Of a DNA stretch of 64,000 bases, positions 1 through 10,200 are shown in pieces (positions within the stretch are counted from its first letter, which is position 1; the number at the start of each line of letters is the position of its first letter). Below the pieces are notes generated by a model. The model was not told the origin of the DNA. It saw nothing but the letters and a program-made list of their open reading frames with translations, and ran no database searches. A program made the position numbers and the translations under genes. Origin of the DNA: Saprospiraceae bacterium (GTDB lineage: Bacteria; Bacteroidota; Bacteroidia; Chitinophagales; Saprospiraceae); contig JALHRR010000001.1 of assembly GCA_022841345.1 (NCBI GenBank), forward strand, positions 248,001 through 312,000, written 5' to 3'.

Positions 1-3000
1 TCATCATCCTGACAGGCGGTTTGTTGGTTTCCCCCTTAGGAAGTTGGCAATCAGAAGTTCCGGGTTATAAACTGGTGGTCGATGCATTACCCGATCTCAG
101 TGAAAACAGACATGTAGTCGTTTGTAAGTTAGGTGCTGCCAATCCACGGATTCTGGAAAAGAAAGTGACCATTCCATTGAGCAAATGGTTGTTGTCTCAG
201 AAAAATATAAAGGAAGTTCAGGCACTTACCATGAATGCGAAAGTATTCCTTTATATCAGAATGGATGATAGTCCTGATTTTCAGGACTCATATGATGATC
301 TCACTGCTATACTGAATCGAATGCCTCCCCAAATATTGCCGGAAGAAGCAGTTCTTGAAGCCGGACCACCTACCAGCTCTGTTCATCAGACTTTTGGTTT
401 TATTCTTAACCAATCAGATTCGACCGGAGAATTTATGCCTATTCTGGATCCTCATGAACTGTCAACACTGCTCCAAAAGGAATTTATTCCGGAATTGTAT
501 GCAATTGAAGGAGTAGCAGAAGTAGCAATTGCTGGTGGTGCCGGAACTGAAATTCAGATAATTCCGGATCTGGAAGCTATGAAGGGATGGGGAATCTCGC
601 TGGAGTCCCTGATTGAGCAGATCAAAAAATCATTCAACAACAATTCTTCGGGAACAGCTTCATTTAATGGTATTGAGTATTTTATAGAATGGGACGAAAG
701 CGATAAAGATCCCAATTTTTTTCGGGAAATGCTGGTTCACGGGCATGAAGGAACTACGGCACTTTCCAGCATTGCCGCAGTCCAGACAGCAGCCTCTGAG
801 CGAAATAGTCTGTTAATTTTTGAAGGACATGAGACTAGTGGAGCATTTATCAGTTTGTATCCTCATGCAGATCCTTCGATAGTTTTAACACAGGTACAGA
901 AATCAATTGACAATATAATTCAGAAATGGAACCAGCAGAACATTAGTGGAAATGGAGGAATTAGTTCGCATGTCTTCTACAATCGAATGGACCTGATTCA
1001 AAAGAACATGAGTACCCTTCGGGAAGCACTTATTCTCGAATGCTTAATTGCAGTGTTTATACTGTGCTTGTTTATGAGTCGATTTAGAATAGCTGTAATA
1101 GTTGCTATAATGGTGCCCCTGACCATTTCGCTTGTATTTATCATTATGTATTTCACAGGAATTCGTCTGCATATTTTATCTGTTGCAGGTCTGATTTTAG
1201 CAATAGGTACTGTAGTTGATTTTGGAATTATTCTATCTCAAAGTGTAGAGGAGAAATTGGTCCAAAGTGAGCGTGGAAATCTCAGGGGAGCTATTCAGGA
1301 ATCTATGCGTTCTGTATTACCCTTATTTATCACATCGGCTTCGATTGTGATATTGGCATTCATTCCGGTTTTTTTATTGGAAGGGACTGAAGGACGCATG
1401 TTTTCACCTTTGGCCTGGACTAAGACACTGATGATGATTTCAGCATTATTGCTGACGTTATTGATACTGCCGGGCTTATTGAGAAGCACATTAAATATCT
1501 CTATCTCTGTTAACATAGGTTACGGGATAGGATTGACAGCTGCTTTGACCCTTGTTTATTTGAATTTTTTGGCAGGAATTGCTGCAATTTTCATTTTTCT
1601 GGCTTATTTTCTTTCACGCGAAAAGCCAAAACAAAGAGTGATAGTAATGCGGGTGTCTGCCGTTATTTTTCTCATTTTTTACAGTCATTTTTGGGCTCCA
1701 TTAGGGCAGGCGCAATTGCCTGTTTTGAACATTTTATTTGGTACCGGCCTGATTGCAGCCTTATTAGTAATAATGCATTTCAATCAAATCTACTACAAAG
1801 TCATCCTGGGTTTTCTGATGAAGAAGGCAGCCTGGTATGGCATATTCATTGTTTGTTTTTTGATGGCAGGGATTTGGTCATTTTTCCGGATTCCAGCTTC
1901 TCATTTGCCTGTATTAAATGAAGGTGTTTATTTACATATGCCTTCTTTGCCGCATGGCGCTGATATCCATGAAGCACTGGATTATGGATTATTACTGGAT
2001 TCCCTGTACAGATCAGTGCCGGAGGTTTCATCTGTGGTTATCAAGGCTGGTCAGGCAGCATCTTCGATGGATCCGGCTCCCATATCCATGTTTGAAAATT
2101 TTATTTCAGTACATCAACTTATAGCAAGAGATAAGCAAGGAAAGCTCATACCGGCCACAAAAAGTGGGAATACATATTCTGCGCTTGATTCAGCTACCTT
2201 AGCAGATCAGGTATTTCGGAGATCGCTCCCGGCCTGGCGACCTGAAATTGTTGATGCTGAAAATTTGTGGAATCTGATAGCAGAAAAATCGCATATCGGT
2301 GGTCTTTCTCATGCCCCCGGATTGCAACCTGTGCAAGCCAGAATGATTATGCAGGAAACTAGTATCCAATCACCGTATTTTGTGAAGATAACGGGCAGGG
2401 ATCAGTCACACCTGGATACAATATCTGAAGCTGTCATTCAATTGCTTCAATCTATGAATGAAATAGATCCATATTCTATCTACTATGATAAACCTACCTC
2501 AGCTGAATATATAAAAGTAGTACCTGACACAGAAAAATTGAAGCAAGCGGGTATATCTCAGACGCATTTATCACATCATTTATCTCATGCTTTTCAGGTA
2601 CATTCACATGCAGGGCAATCCATCGGAAACGATGAAACTCCAGTAAGAGTTTTCTTGGGTGACGCTTATTCAAAAGATCCGCAAGCCATTTTGAGTATTC
2701 CGGTCATGAATCCCAATGGTCAAATGTATCTACTAGGTGATCTGATTGATATTGAATTTGAGAGAGGGGCCGGGATGCTTCGCCATGAACAGGGAGAATT
2801 ATTTTCTGCTGTCACTTTTCTGGTCAAACCAGAATGGGATGCGCAGGAAATTCTGAAAAAACTAAGCACCTCCTTAAAAGCATTGCCATTAATGTCAGGC
2901 GCTGGAGCAATGGTGGATGGTGAATATGAGGCTATCAGAAAATCTTCCAAAAGGAATATATTTTTGTTGACTTTGACATTGTGTATCATTGCTTTGATTT

Positions 3001-3476
3001 TATACTGGAGACTGGGTTCAGCGATACTTTCAGGGATAGTATTAATGAGTGTCACTGCAACATTGAGTGCAGGAATGTTTCTGTACTTTATTGCAGGAAC
3101 TGAATGGACCAGAGCAGTGTTTTTGCATGAGAACCTTGGCTTGCATACAGGTGCCTGGATTGGGTTTATAGCACTGGCTGGTCTTTCTGTACAAGAAAGT
3201 CTCATCATGTTGTCTAATATAAAAGAAGAAATTTCCAAAGGAAACAATTTGGAGGAGCAAATTAAGATGGCCGGTTCGAGAAGGATTGGGGCTGCTATGT
3301 TGACAATAGGAACTACATTATTAGCATTATTGCCCATTGTCACAGGGAAAAGTCAGGGGTATGAATTGTTGGTACCATTGGTTTTGCCGATTGTAGGAGG
3401 TCTGTTGTTTCAGCTACTGGGAGTTTATTTGACACCTATACTGGCAATGAGATATTATTCAAAGAAACTTATATGA
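1..3476 (+). CDS. Heavy-metal type RND efflux pump, inner-membrane subunit (5' end outside window)
   Basis: This is the proton-driven inner-membrane pump of a tripartite RND exporter, most like the CusA/CzcA heavy-metal branch. The frame is open from base 3 and the first residues (IILTGGLLVSPLG) look like the end of the first membrane helix, so the true start lies upstream. Two hydrophobic helix bundles flank large periplasmic loops. The GTVVDFG segment (Asp codon near 1218) matches the helix-4 acidic motif used for proton relay, and GFIALAGLSVQES near 3165 matches the second-bundle counterpart. At least 1158 codons is slightly longer than usual for CusA (about 1050). The stop overlaps the start of the adaptor gene by four bases, so they form one operon. 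The metal or other substrate cannot be read from the sequence, and divergence from classic CusA is considerable. Confidence 0.85.
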   Translation, partial: IILTGGLLVSPLGSWQSEVPGYKLVVDALPDLSENRHVVVCKLGAANPRILEKKVTIPLSKWLLSQKNIKEVQALTMNAKVFLYIRMDDSPDFQDSYDDLTAILNRMPPQILPEEAVLEAGPPTSSVHQTFGFILNQSDSTGEFMPILDPHELSTLLQKEFIPELYAIEGVAEVAIAGGAGTEIQIIPDLEAMKGWGISLESLIEQIKKSFNNNSSGTASFNGIEYFIEWDESDKDPNFFREMLVHGHEGTTALSSIAAVQTAASERNSLLIFEGHETSGAFISLYPHADPSIVLTQVQKSIDNIIQKWNQQNISGNGGISSHVFYNRMDLIQKNMSTLREALILECLIAVFILCLFMSRFRIAVIVAIMVPLTISLVFIIMYFTGIRLHILSVAGLILAIGTVVDFGIILSQSVEEKLVQSERGNLRGAIQESMRSVLPLFITSASIVILAFIPVFLLEGTEGRMFSPLAWTKTLMMISALLLTLLILPGLLRSTLNISISVNIGYGIGLTAALTLVYLNFLAGIAAIFIFLAYFLSREKPKQRVIVMRVSAVIFLIFYSHFWAPLGQAQLPVLNILFGTGLIAALLVIMHFNQIYYKVILGFLMKKAAWYGIFIVCFLMAGIWSFFRIPASHLPVLNEGVYLHMPSLPHGADIHEALDYGLLLDSLYRSVPEVSSVVIKAGQAASSMDPAPISMFENFISVHQLIARDKQGKLIPATKSGNTYSALDSATLADQVFRRSLPAWRPEIVDAENLWNLIAEKSHIGGLSHAPGLQPVQARMIMQETSIQSPYFVKITGRDQSHLDTISEAVIQLLQSMNEIDPYSIYYDKPTSAEYIKVVPDTEKLKQAGISQTHLSHHLSHAFQVHSHAGQSIGNDETPVRVFLGDAYSKDPQAILSIPVMNPNGQMYLLGDLIDIEFERGAGMLRHEQGELFSAVTFLVKPEWDAQEILKKLSTSLKALPLMSGAGAMVDGEYEAIRKSSKRNIFLLTLTLCIIALILYWRLGSAILSGIVLMSVTATLSAGMFLYFIAGTEWTRAVFLHENLGLHTGAWIGFIALAGLSVQESLIMLSNIKEEISKGNNLEEQIKMAGSRRIGAAMLTIGTTLLALLPIVTGKSQGYELLVPLVLPIVGGLLFQLLGVYLTPILAMRYYSKKLI

Positions 3477-4756
3477 GTATGCAAAGAATTTTATGGGTCG
3501 CTTTAATTGTAGTAATTGCGATTTCAAGTTATATCCTCGGCAGATTCACTTCAGATGAGCCCTCACCTTTAATTAACAGTAATGAAAGCATAGACTGCGC
3601 TGCAGAGGCTAAATCATCAGTGACCAGGTATCAGTGTGGTATGCATACCCATATTCATAGTAAGGAAGAAGGTCCATGCCCTCTTTGTGGTATGAAGATG
3701 GTTGCTATGATCGATGAAGGCACTGCTTTCAATCCGGATCTGGTAGCTATATCAGAAAATGATCCTGTCAGAGATTATATAAAAACCATGAAAGTTGGCC
3801 AGGCATCAGAGCAAGGCTTAGGTATTACTTACAGAGCAGTATATGGTTATGATGAATCAGCCACATTTCTTCAGATGGCCCATATTCCCGGGACACTGGA
3901 AGCAATGTACGTGACACATGAAGGTCAATATGTAAAGCAAGGTCAGAAAATAGGGACTGTCTATTCAAAAGAATTTATTGCCGTACTGGAAGCATTGGAG
4001 TTTAATAAAAAATCAGATGCTGTCATGCGTGCCTCTATGAACAACTTAAGAGAATGGAAAGTAAGTGCTGCTACATTGAAATCATTTGATATGAATGGCG
4101 ATTACAGAAAGCCGGTGGATATTTTTGCAGATCGCAGTGGAAGAGTTACTAAGATTCACTCCCGTAGCGGATCTCATGCCGCTTCGCATAGTGGTGCAAA
4201 TATGGCTTTGTATGAGATCAATCAATCTTCCAGAGGGTGGTTAAGATTAAAATATTTACCCAATAATGCTTTTCCTTACAGACCCGGAGCTACTGTCCAA
4301 ATAACGGTTGATGGGAATAATCCTATTGTGGTTTCAGGAAGAGTCATCAGTACAGATCTTCCTTCTCATATATTTCATGGAAATAATGAAGCATTGATTG
4401 AAATTGCACACCCTTCCCAAAGCTTATTGATTGGGGCAAATTATGATTGTAGAATTTCCGGGAATTCCAAAACAACCGGAATTTGGATTCCTGCAAGTTC
4501 CATACTTTGGTCGGGTAAAGAAGCCATAGTTTATGTAAGAGATACATCTTACACAAAACCTGTCTACCAAATGCGAACGATCCAATTAGGCTCCTATCAG
4601 GATGATGGATATCTGGTTTTAAATGGTATCACTTCAGGTGAAGAAATTGTGGTAAACGGCACTTTTAAATTAGATGCTTCAGCCAGAATCAGTGGTAAAT
4701 ATCACAGAGGACTTCAGCCCAAACAGCAACCACCTGCTGCCATGTTGCAGGAATAG
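3473..4756 (+). CDS. RND periplasmic adaptor subunit with heavy-metal-binding domain (CusB-like)
   Basis: This membrane-fusion protein should link the upstream RND pump to an outer-membrane channel. An N-terminal membrane anchor (about residues 6-23) is followed by a Cys/His cluster at residues 53-76 (C55-G-M-H, then C69-P-L-C72-G-M-K-M). That is the signature of the small heavy-metal-binding domain found in CusB-type adaptors of Bacteroidota. The rest has the barrel-sandwich and beta-barrel layout of the family (for example HEGQYVKQGQKIGTVYS, a lipoyl-like half). The length of 427 aa is normal. The ATGA overlap with the pump gene implies translational coupling. The metal-binding domain favours Cu, Zn, Co or Ni export, but this is family knowledge and not proof. 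No outer-membrane TolC-like gene lies downstream, so it may sit left of the window. Confidence 0.88.
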   Translation: MSMQRILWVALIVVIAISSYILGRFTSDEPSPLINSNESIDCAAEAKSSVTRYQCGMHTHIHSKEEGPCPLCGMKMVAMIDEGTAFNPDLVAISENDPVRDYIKTMKVGQASEQGLGITYRAVYGYDESATFLQMAHIPGTLEAMYVTHEGQYVKQGQKIGTVYSKEFIAVLEALEFNKKSDAVMRASMNNLREWKVSAATLKSFDMNGDYRKPVDIFADRSGRVTKIHSRSGSHAASHSGANMALYEINQSSRGWLRLKYLPNNAFPYRPGATVQITVDGNNPIVVSGRVISTDLPSHIFHGNNEALIEIAHPSQSLLIGANYDCRISGNSKTTGIWIPASSILWSGKEAIVYVRDTSYTKPVYQMRTIQLGSYQDDGYLVLNGITSGEEIVVNGTFKLDASARISGKYHRGLQPKQQPPAAMLQE

Positions 4757-4836
4757 TTATTAGAATTTTCCTTTAATGAATACCTGAAACTTTCGTCGGT
4801 AAGTTATTTAAATTCACCGGCTGTTTGGCTGTTCAA

Positions 4837-4884
4837 ATCTCCTATATAGAACTTTCGCAGAACGCTGATTTACAATGCAATATA
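4837..4884 (-). repeat. Dispersed 48-bp module, copy 1
   Basis: Read on the minus strand this segment aligns end to end with 16337-16384 and, more loosely, with 16469-16516. Shared blocks are the TGTAAATCAG core and the TATATAGGAGA tail. Orientation is opposite to the other two copies. All copies are in gene-free gaps. Confidence 0.6.
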
Positions 4885-4961
4885 AAAATAGAATTTCAGA
4901 ATATTATTCAGAAATTCCAATTTAACAAAAACGGCTGCTAAATGGCTGTTAACAAATCTGA

Positions 4962-4979
4962 TCCCCAAAGCTTTGGGGA
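4962..4979. repeat. Perfect 18-bp palindrome, TCCCCAAAG/CTTTGGGGA
   Basis: The two 9-base halves are exact reverse complements with no loop. Degenerate versions occur at 16183-16201 and 51622-51639, each inside a repeat-filled gap, so it belongs to a dispersed family. It lies between convergent genes, but there is no T-run typical of an intrinsic terminator. Confidence 0.6.
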
Positions 4980-5070
4980 CTGAAAACTGACAGCTGAAAC
5001 CTGAAATCATCAGACCCCGCCGTCTTATTTCGATCCCCATTATCCCATTTTCAGTGGAGGGGGCATTATC

Positions 5071-6459
5071 CTACTTCTTCTTCAATATCTGATATTCAAA
5101 ATTTGTCAGACTCACAGCGCTTGTTAACGTTACACTTTCTCCATTGCGAAGATTGATCCACTCTGTATTTTTAAGCGCATCTGGAAGTGTATAGTTAACA
5201 ACTCTGTTTCTCACATTTGCAATCAGAACGATCTCCTCAGTTCCCTGTTTGCGGCTAAAATTCACAATATCAGCGTGTGAATAGTTTTGAATAGTACCTC
5301 CCCGCAGTGCCGCATTTTCAGAATAGATCTTCATGATTTCCTTATATGCAAGTAAAGTAGTCGGATTCTGACTCCAATTAATTGCTGATTTTGTAAAGAA
5401 AGGCAAAGTAGTAGCCCTCCCGACTTCCTGACTTCCATATATCAATGGAACTCCACCCATATAAGCCATTACAACGAATGCTGTTACCGATCCATTTTGT
5501 CCTCCGAATAATTGAACAGGAGTGGCATCCCAGGCGGATTCATCGTGATTGGTTGTAAATCTGAGAAAATGCTTTCCAGCAGGTGCTGTAGCATATTCAG
5601 CCTGATGTGATGCAAATAATTGAGCAGCACTTTGCCCATTATATACGGACTTTAATTTTGAATAAAAATCCCATGAAAATACCATCTGGAATCCGGCTGA
5701 AAAATGATCATTTCTCTCGCCCTCAGCAAACCATATGACGTTCCTGTTTGGAATTTTCTTAATACTGTCTATGGCTTGTTTCCAGAAACTTTGAGGAACA
5801 TAATCAGCAGCATCACATCTGAATCCATCCACATTTGCTTTTTTGATCCAGAACTTCATGTCTTCTATCATCTCCAGTTTCATCGCAGCATTGGTAAAAT
5901 TCAAATCTGCCACATCCATCCAATTGGTTCCGGGAGGGTGCACAATTTCCCCGCCTACCTGAGTGTACCAGTCCTTATTGACTATCCATGGATGATCCCA
6001 GGCAGTGTGATTCGCTACCCAGTCCAAAATAACTGCCATACCTTTTGTGTGTGCTGTACTGACTAATGTTTTTAAATCTTCAAGGGTTCCAAATTCAGGA
6101 TTCACACCTTTATAATCTGCAATACTGTATGGGGAATTAACCGAATTAATTTTACCAATTGGATAAATGGGCATTAACCAGATGACATTCACTCCCAAAG
6201 CCCGAATGGAATCTAATCTGTCTGTGACTCCCTGAAGATTTCCTGCCTGAGAAAATGCTCTGATATTGACTTCATACATCACGATGTCTTTTGTCTCCGG
6301 TACCATATCGAATCCAGGAGCAATATAAGATGTGTCTTCAACATTTGGATCAGGAACTACAGGTGGCTTTTCCTCCTTTTCACAAGCAACAAAACTCAAA
6401 AGGATTATTGCCGTAAAAAGCAGGACTAGGCTTCGAAGTAAAATTTGAGAAATTTTCAT
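5071..6459 (-). CDS. GH13 alpha-amylase family glycoside hydrolase, lipoprotein
   Basis: This is a predicted secreted alpha-glucan hydrolase of family GH13, 462 aa. The start at 6459 is chosen because it gives a clean lipoprotein signal (MKISQILL... with lipid-modified C26). An upstream in-frame ATG at 6558 would bury it. All four GH13 core motifs are present: DWVANH (146-151), GFRCDAA with nucleophile D216, WFAEGE with acid/base E246, and TTNHD with D306. The Cys is followed by E-K-E-E, which resembles the surface lipoprotein export signal described in Capnocytophaga and Flavobacterium. An external, SusG-like location is therefore likely (inference). No susCD pair is next to it. Substrate preference (starch, maltodextrin, other) cannot be read. 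Confidence 0.9.
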   Translation of the reverse strand: MKISQILLRSLVLLFTAIILLSFVACEKEEKPPVVPDPNVEDTSYIAPGFDMVPETKDIVMYEVNIRAFSQAGNLQGVTDRLDSIRALGVNVIWLMPIYPIGKINSVNSPYSIADYKGVNPEFGTLEDLKTLVSTAHTKGMAVILDWVANHTAWDHPWIVNKDWYTQVGGEIVHPPGTNWMDVADLNFTNAAMKLEMIEDMKFWIKKANVDGFRCDAADYVPQSFWKQAIDSIKKIPNRNVIWFAEGERNDHFSAGFQMVFSWDFYSKLKSVYNGQSAAQLFASHQAEYATAPAGKHFLRFTTNHDESAWDATPVQLFGGQNGSVTAFVVMAYMGGVPLIYGSQEVGRATTLPFFTKSAINWSQNPTTLLAYKEIMKIYSENAALRGGTIQNYSHADIVNFSRKQGTEEIVLIANVRNRVVNYTLPDALKNTEWINLRNGESVTLTSAVSLTNFEYQILKKK

Positions 6460-6622
6460 GTTGAGTTTTTGAAGTGTGAAATACTTTCTAATATAAAAAT
6501 ACACTATTTTGAAGGAAAGGTTGTCATTGCCGGATCGACAGAGTATTGTTAAGTGCACTTTTTCATTTAAAGTGGAGTTTTTACACTAAAAGTATTAACT
6601 TAATTCTCTGAATTACTTTTTA

Positions 6623-6925
6623 ATGAAAGAACCTGCAGATATCAAAATGAATACCAAACGCCAAAGGTTTGAAACTCAGGTCGGTGAGGAGTTTGGCTAT
6701 ATAGACTACAGATTTTACAAGGGAAATCTGGCATTTATGCATACTTTTATACCTGAAAATGCCAGAGGTACCGGCATTGCAGCCGGGTTGGCAAAATTTG
6801 GGTTGGAATATGCGAAACAGGAAAAGTTCAAAATAATGGTGTACTGCCCTTTTGTAGCTTCCTATGTCAAACGTCATCCTGAATACCAGGATTTAATCAA
6901 CCGTGAATTTCATCCGGGTCATTAA
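6623..6925 (+). CDS. Small GNAT-family N-acetyltransferase (YjdJ/GNAT14 type)
   Basis: This 100-aa protein matches the short single-domain GNAT proteins (Acetyltransf_CG type). It has the acetyl-CoA loop equivalent NARGTGIAAGLAKFGLEYA (residues about 48-66) and the diagnostic tail motif CPFVASYVKRHPEYQDL. In this subfamily the substrate is unknown. It sits 15 bases upstream of another small gene and probably shares its transcript. An upstream amylase gene is divergent. Length is normal for the family. Confidence 0.88.
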   Translation: MKEPADIKMNTKRQRFETQVGEEFGYIDYRFYKGNLAFMHTFIPENARGTGIAAGLAKFGLEYAKQEKFKIMVYCPFVASYVKRHPEYQDLINREFHPGH

Positions 6926-6940
6926 TAAAATTCTAAAATA

Positions 6941-7237
6941 ATGGAAAATTACGATACACTTGTAGAGGCTATTCAAGGTCTGAAAGCTCAGGGATATGTT
7001 GAAGATTTCAACCTGAAAGCACATTGTCTGGAATGTCAGAATGGTGCATTTGAAGTTCATACGGATGAATTTCAAATAGATAAATTCTTCCGTTTTGAAG
7101 GAAATACTGACCCCTCTGATCAATCTATTATCTATGCTATTTCATCTGAAAAACACAATTTGAAGGGCACACTAGTCAATGCATATGGAATTTATAGCGA
7201 AGACCTGAGTGACGAGATGTTGGAAAAATTAAAGTAG
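6941..7237 (+). CDS. Small conserved Bacteroidota protein, function unknown
   Basis: This 98-aa acidic, soluble protein has no signal peptide or membrane segment. It resembles the roughly 100-residue proteins of Bacteroidota that databases often label phosphoribosylpyrophosphate synthetase. It has none of the PRPP-synthase motifs and is far too short, so that name should not be carried over. It contains the pair C-L-E-C at residues 29-32. It follows the GNAT gene by 15 bases and ends head-on with the large secreted protein gene that stops at 7238, with no spacer at all. Confidence 0.75.
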   Translation: MENYDTLVEAIQGLKAQGYVEDFNLKAHCLECQNGAFEVHTDEFQIDKFFRFEGNTDPSDQSIIYAISSEKHNLKGTLVNAYGIYSEDLSDEMLEKLK

Positions 7238-10200
7238 CTATTTGATAATCGCCACCTCCCCCTGAAGCTGGTGGGTCGTGCCATTTTTCATTTCTAATTT
7301 CATGCTCCACACCAGTAACTGAGGATCCAAAGGCATAGAATTATATTTTCCATCCCATTTGCAACCTGCAGGATCCTTACAATGTGCAGAATCGAACACC
7401 AGATTTCCCCACCGGTTATACACTCTGAAACTATTTACCTGCTTCACATTGTCTCCCGAGAAAAACTCCAGCACATCATTGATGCCATCTCCATTCGGAG
7501 AAAAAGCGGTTGGAATAAAAATTCTTGGATCTTCTATTATGTAGATTTGAATTGAGTCATAGGCTATACAATCCTGATTCAAAGATGCAGATACAATTAT
7601 CATAGTATCCTGAAGTATTTGAATGGGAAAATTTGGACAGCCCTGACAAGAAGATTGGTTATTCCAGCTAAATTGTAAATGATCGGATGGAATATCAGTC
7701 GCTGCAAATAATTCAAGTCCGGTTCCGGGTTTCACTGTGATATCAGGACCCAGGTCAATGAAAAGACTTGGGACAGGCTCCACAATGAATGTGCTGTCCC
7801 ATTTACATCCTGCCCAATCCATAATGCTAAATTCATGCATACCCGCCCGTATCTGGGAGTATGCATTGATATCCATATTAATTCCATCTACTGATAGTGC
7901 GTAAGGGGGCACACCCCCATCCATCTCAAGAATTTTCAGAGCCTGTGTATATTGGTCGCCGCAGCCGGTATTTGTTTCATCCCAAAGCAAAGGAACTATC
8001 TCCCCATTTCCCATCCGTACTTCAACGCTATCCTGAGATGCACAACCATTTTCAATATTAATAGCGCGGAAATAATATATACCTGAAGCTTGGGCAAAAA
8101 TACTCAAAGGATCTGAACCTGACTCCCAGCTGCCTGTATTGCTAAGCCAGTCAGATGTGGTATTCTCAGCATTAATTAATTCAGCCTTCAATTCACGGGG
8201 ATCAGGTTGACAAGGATCGAATGCTTCCTCATTGATTTTTACTGTTGGGGAAATGGTATCAGCCAGGATTTCAATCCTAAAATCATAAGGACAATCCATG
8301 GCGTCTCTCACTACGGCTGTATATATCCCTGGTATATTTGATTGTATCAGGGCAGAATTTCCTGCTATGCCTGAAGGACCTTCCCAGCTAATTCTGAAAT
8401 CTTTATCATTGCTTTTTAATTCAATTTCACCCTGTGGCTGCAGGCAATTAATATGCTGCACCTCATTAGTAAAAATTGGCATTCTTGGTATTGAATCGAT
8501 AAAAATACTATCCATCAAAGGGCAGAAATTCTCCCCGGTGCCGGATAAATAATACCAGCCCGGACTCTGAATTTTAATTGCATGGGAGCTTGAAATAATC
8601 TCTACTGCTTTTCGCCATTCGAATTCAACATCCAGAGGAGAACTGACTTTTATCTCAATTCCATCGTAATTGCAATCTGATGCAAATGTTTGGATGACAT
8701 AATTTATGGTATCGGCTTCCAATGCAAAATAGGCATGTTCATCCACACAGCCATTCAATATACCCATTGTATCCAGATATAATCCCGGCGCATAAATCCA
8801 GCCTAAAGCCTCATTCCAGAGACTGTCTCCGCTGCAGATAAAAATTGTGTCTTCAGCAAAATAAGGTTGCGGTACTTCATATGCTCCAAGGTCAACAATA
8901 TTGTTCCTTATCCGCTCTCTTTTTAAAATATCAGTCCGGGGAAAAACGGGGAACAGAACTGGTGAATTATCCCCTTTGTCTATTGCAGGCGAACAAACCC
9001 TCAACCTTAAATCCCCGGCAGGGGCGTTGAAAAATAAAGGATCCAGATTGTAAATATTGTTATTGCATTGAACCGGATATTGAATATCATCACAGCTCTG
9101 TCTGTCAATCAGCGTATTGAATAAACTAAGCTGACAATTTTGACTGGACTCAATAAAAGCATTCTGATTTACTGTTGAATTTCTCCAAAGAATGGAATTG
9201 AAAATATCCACACCCGATTTGCCACTGCCTGCATCAGGAATGTCAAAGTAAAATAATGGGTCTTTCCCGCTCGCTTTATTATTGTAGAATGTACAGTTCA
9301 AGAAAAATTCATCTGCAGGAGCTGTTGATTTGTAGTATTGCATTCCCCCATTCACTGCATTATTGTCAGCAAATACACAGCTGAAATAGGTTCTGCTAAA
9401 CACTTTGTTCACAGGGATATTTTGTGAAATATAAAACACCCCACCTTCTTCAGCTTTGTTATGCCGGAATTGTGAACGCAGAAATAAAGTGTTGTCTTTT
9501 CCTGAATTTTGATTGACAGCTGCTTCAAAAAAAACTGCACCCTTTACGGCTTCATTTCTCTCGAAAATGCAATTGTCTGCAAGAATACTATAAAGGCGGG
9601 TCTTTGGCACGGTGTGGTACAGATAGAAGACGCCACCGACCAGGGGTTTTGAATGGTTGCTAAAACTGGATTCTTTTACTTCGAGACTGGCATTGATTGC
9701 GGCGATCCCTGCTCCCAAATTATTTGCCCTGTTGTTCTTAAATTCACAATTTGAGAGAGAAATTTCATATTCTTCAAGTCCGGTTGAGAAAGAAAAGCCT
9801 CCATCAAATGAGGAGTTATTTTCAGACTCAATTTGATCCATTTTTAAGCCTGTCTGATCTGTATAGAGAGCACCTCCCTGTGTACCTGCAATATTATTTT
9901 GGAATCTGGATCGTGAAATTTCAAAAAATGAGGTTTTTCTAGTAGTAGTGAATCGAATTGCTCCTCCACTTTCACTTGCTTTATTATTAATAAAATCTGA
10001 GCCTGCAATTTTAATATTGGAATTGGTCAAAGATTCCATGAATATTGCCCCGCCATTAAATGCTGCATGATTGAGGAACTTAGATTCCTCCATGTTAAAC
10101 TTTAGATTTCTGTGTGTTCTGACAAATAATCCGGCACCATCTCTGCCAGCTCGATTGGAAAGGAATTCAGTGTAAGTGATATTAAATTCTTCAACGGAAG

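Larger units (their letters stand above)
4757..5070. other. Gene-free gap with dispersed repeat pieces
   Basis: No credible gene lies here. The gap holds one copy of a 48-base dispersed module (4837-4884, inverted relative to the copies near 16.4 kb), a perfect 18-base palindrome (4962-4979), and a stretch of GAAAACTGA/GCTGAAACCTGAA repeats (about 4980-5010) that also occurs, inverted, at 16230-16280. The palindrome lies between the convergent ends of the adaptor and amylase genes, so it could act as a terminator. It lacks a clear U-tract. Confidence 0.6.

Noticed and set aside
2720-3343. 207-codon antisense gene within the RND pump gene
   Set aside because: It lies wholly inside a clear pump gene on the other strand and its translation resembles no family.
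6941-7237. Phosphoribosylpyrophosphate synthetase
   Set aside because: The name is attached to similar small proteins, but none of the enzyme's motifs is present and the protein is under a third of the needed length.
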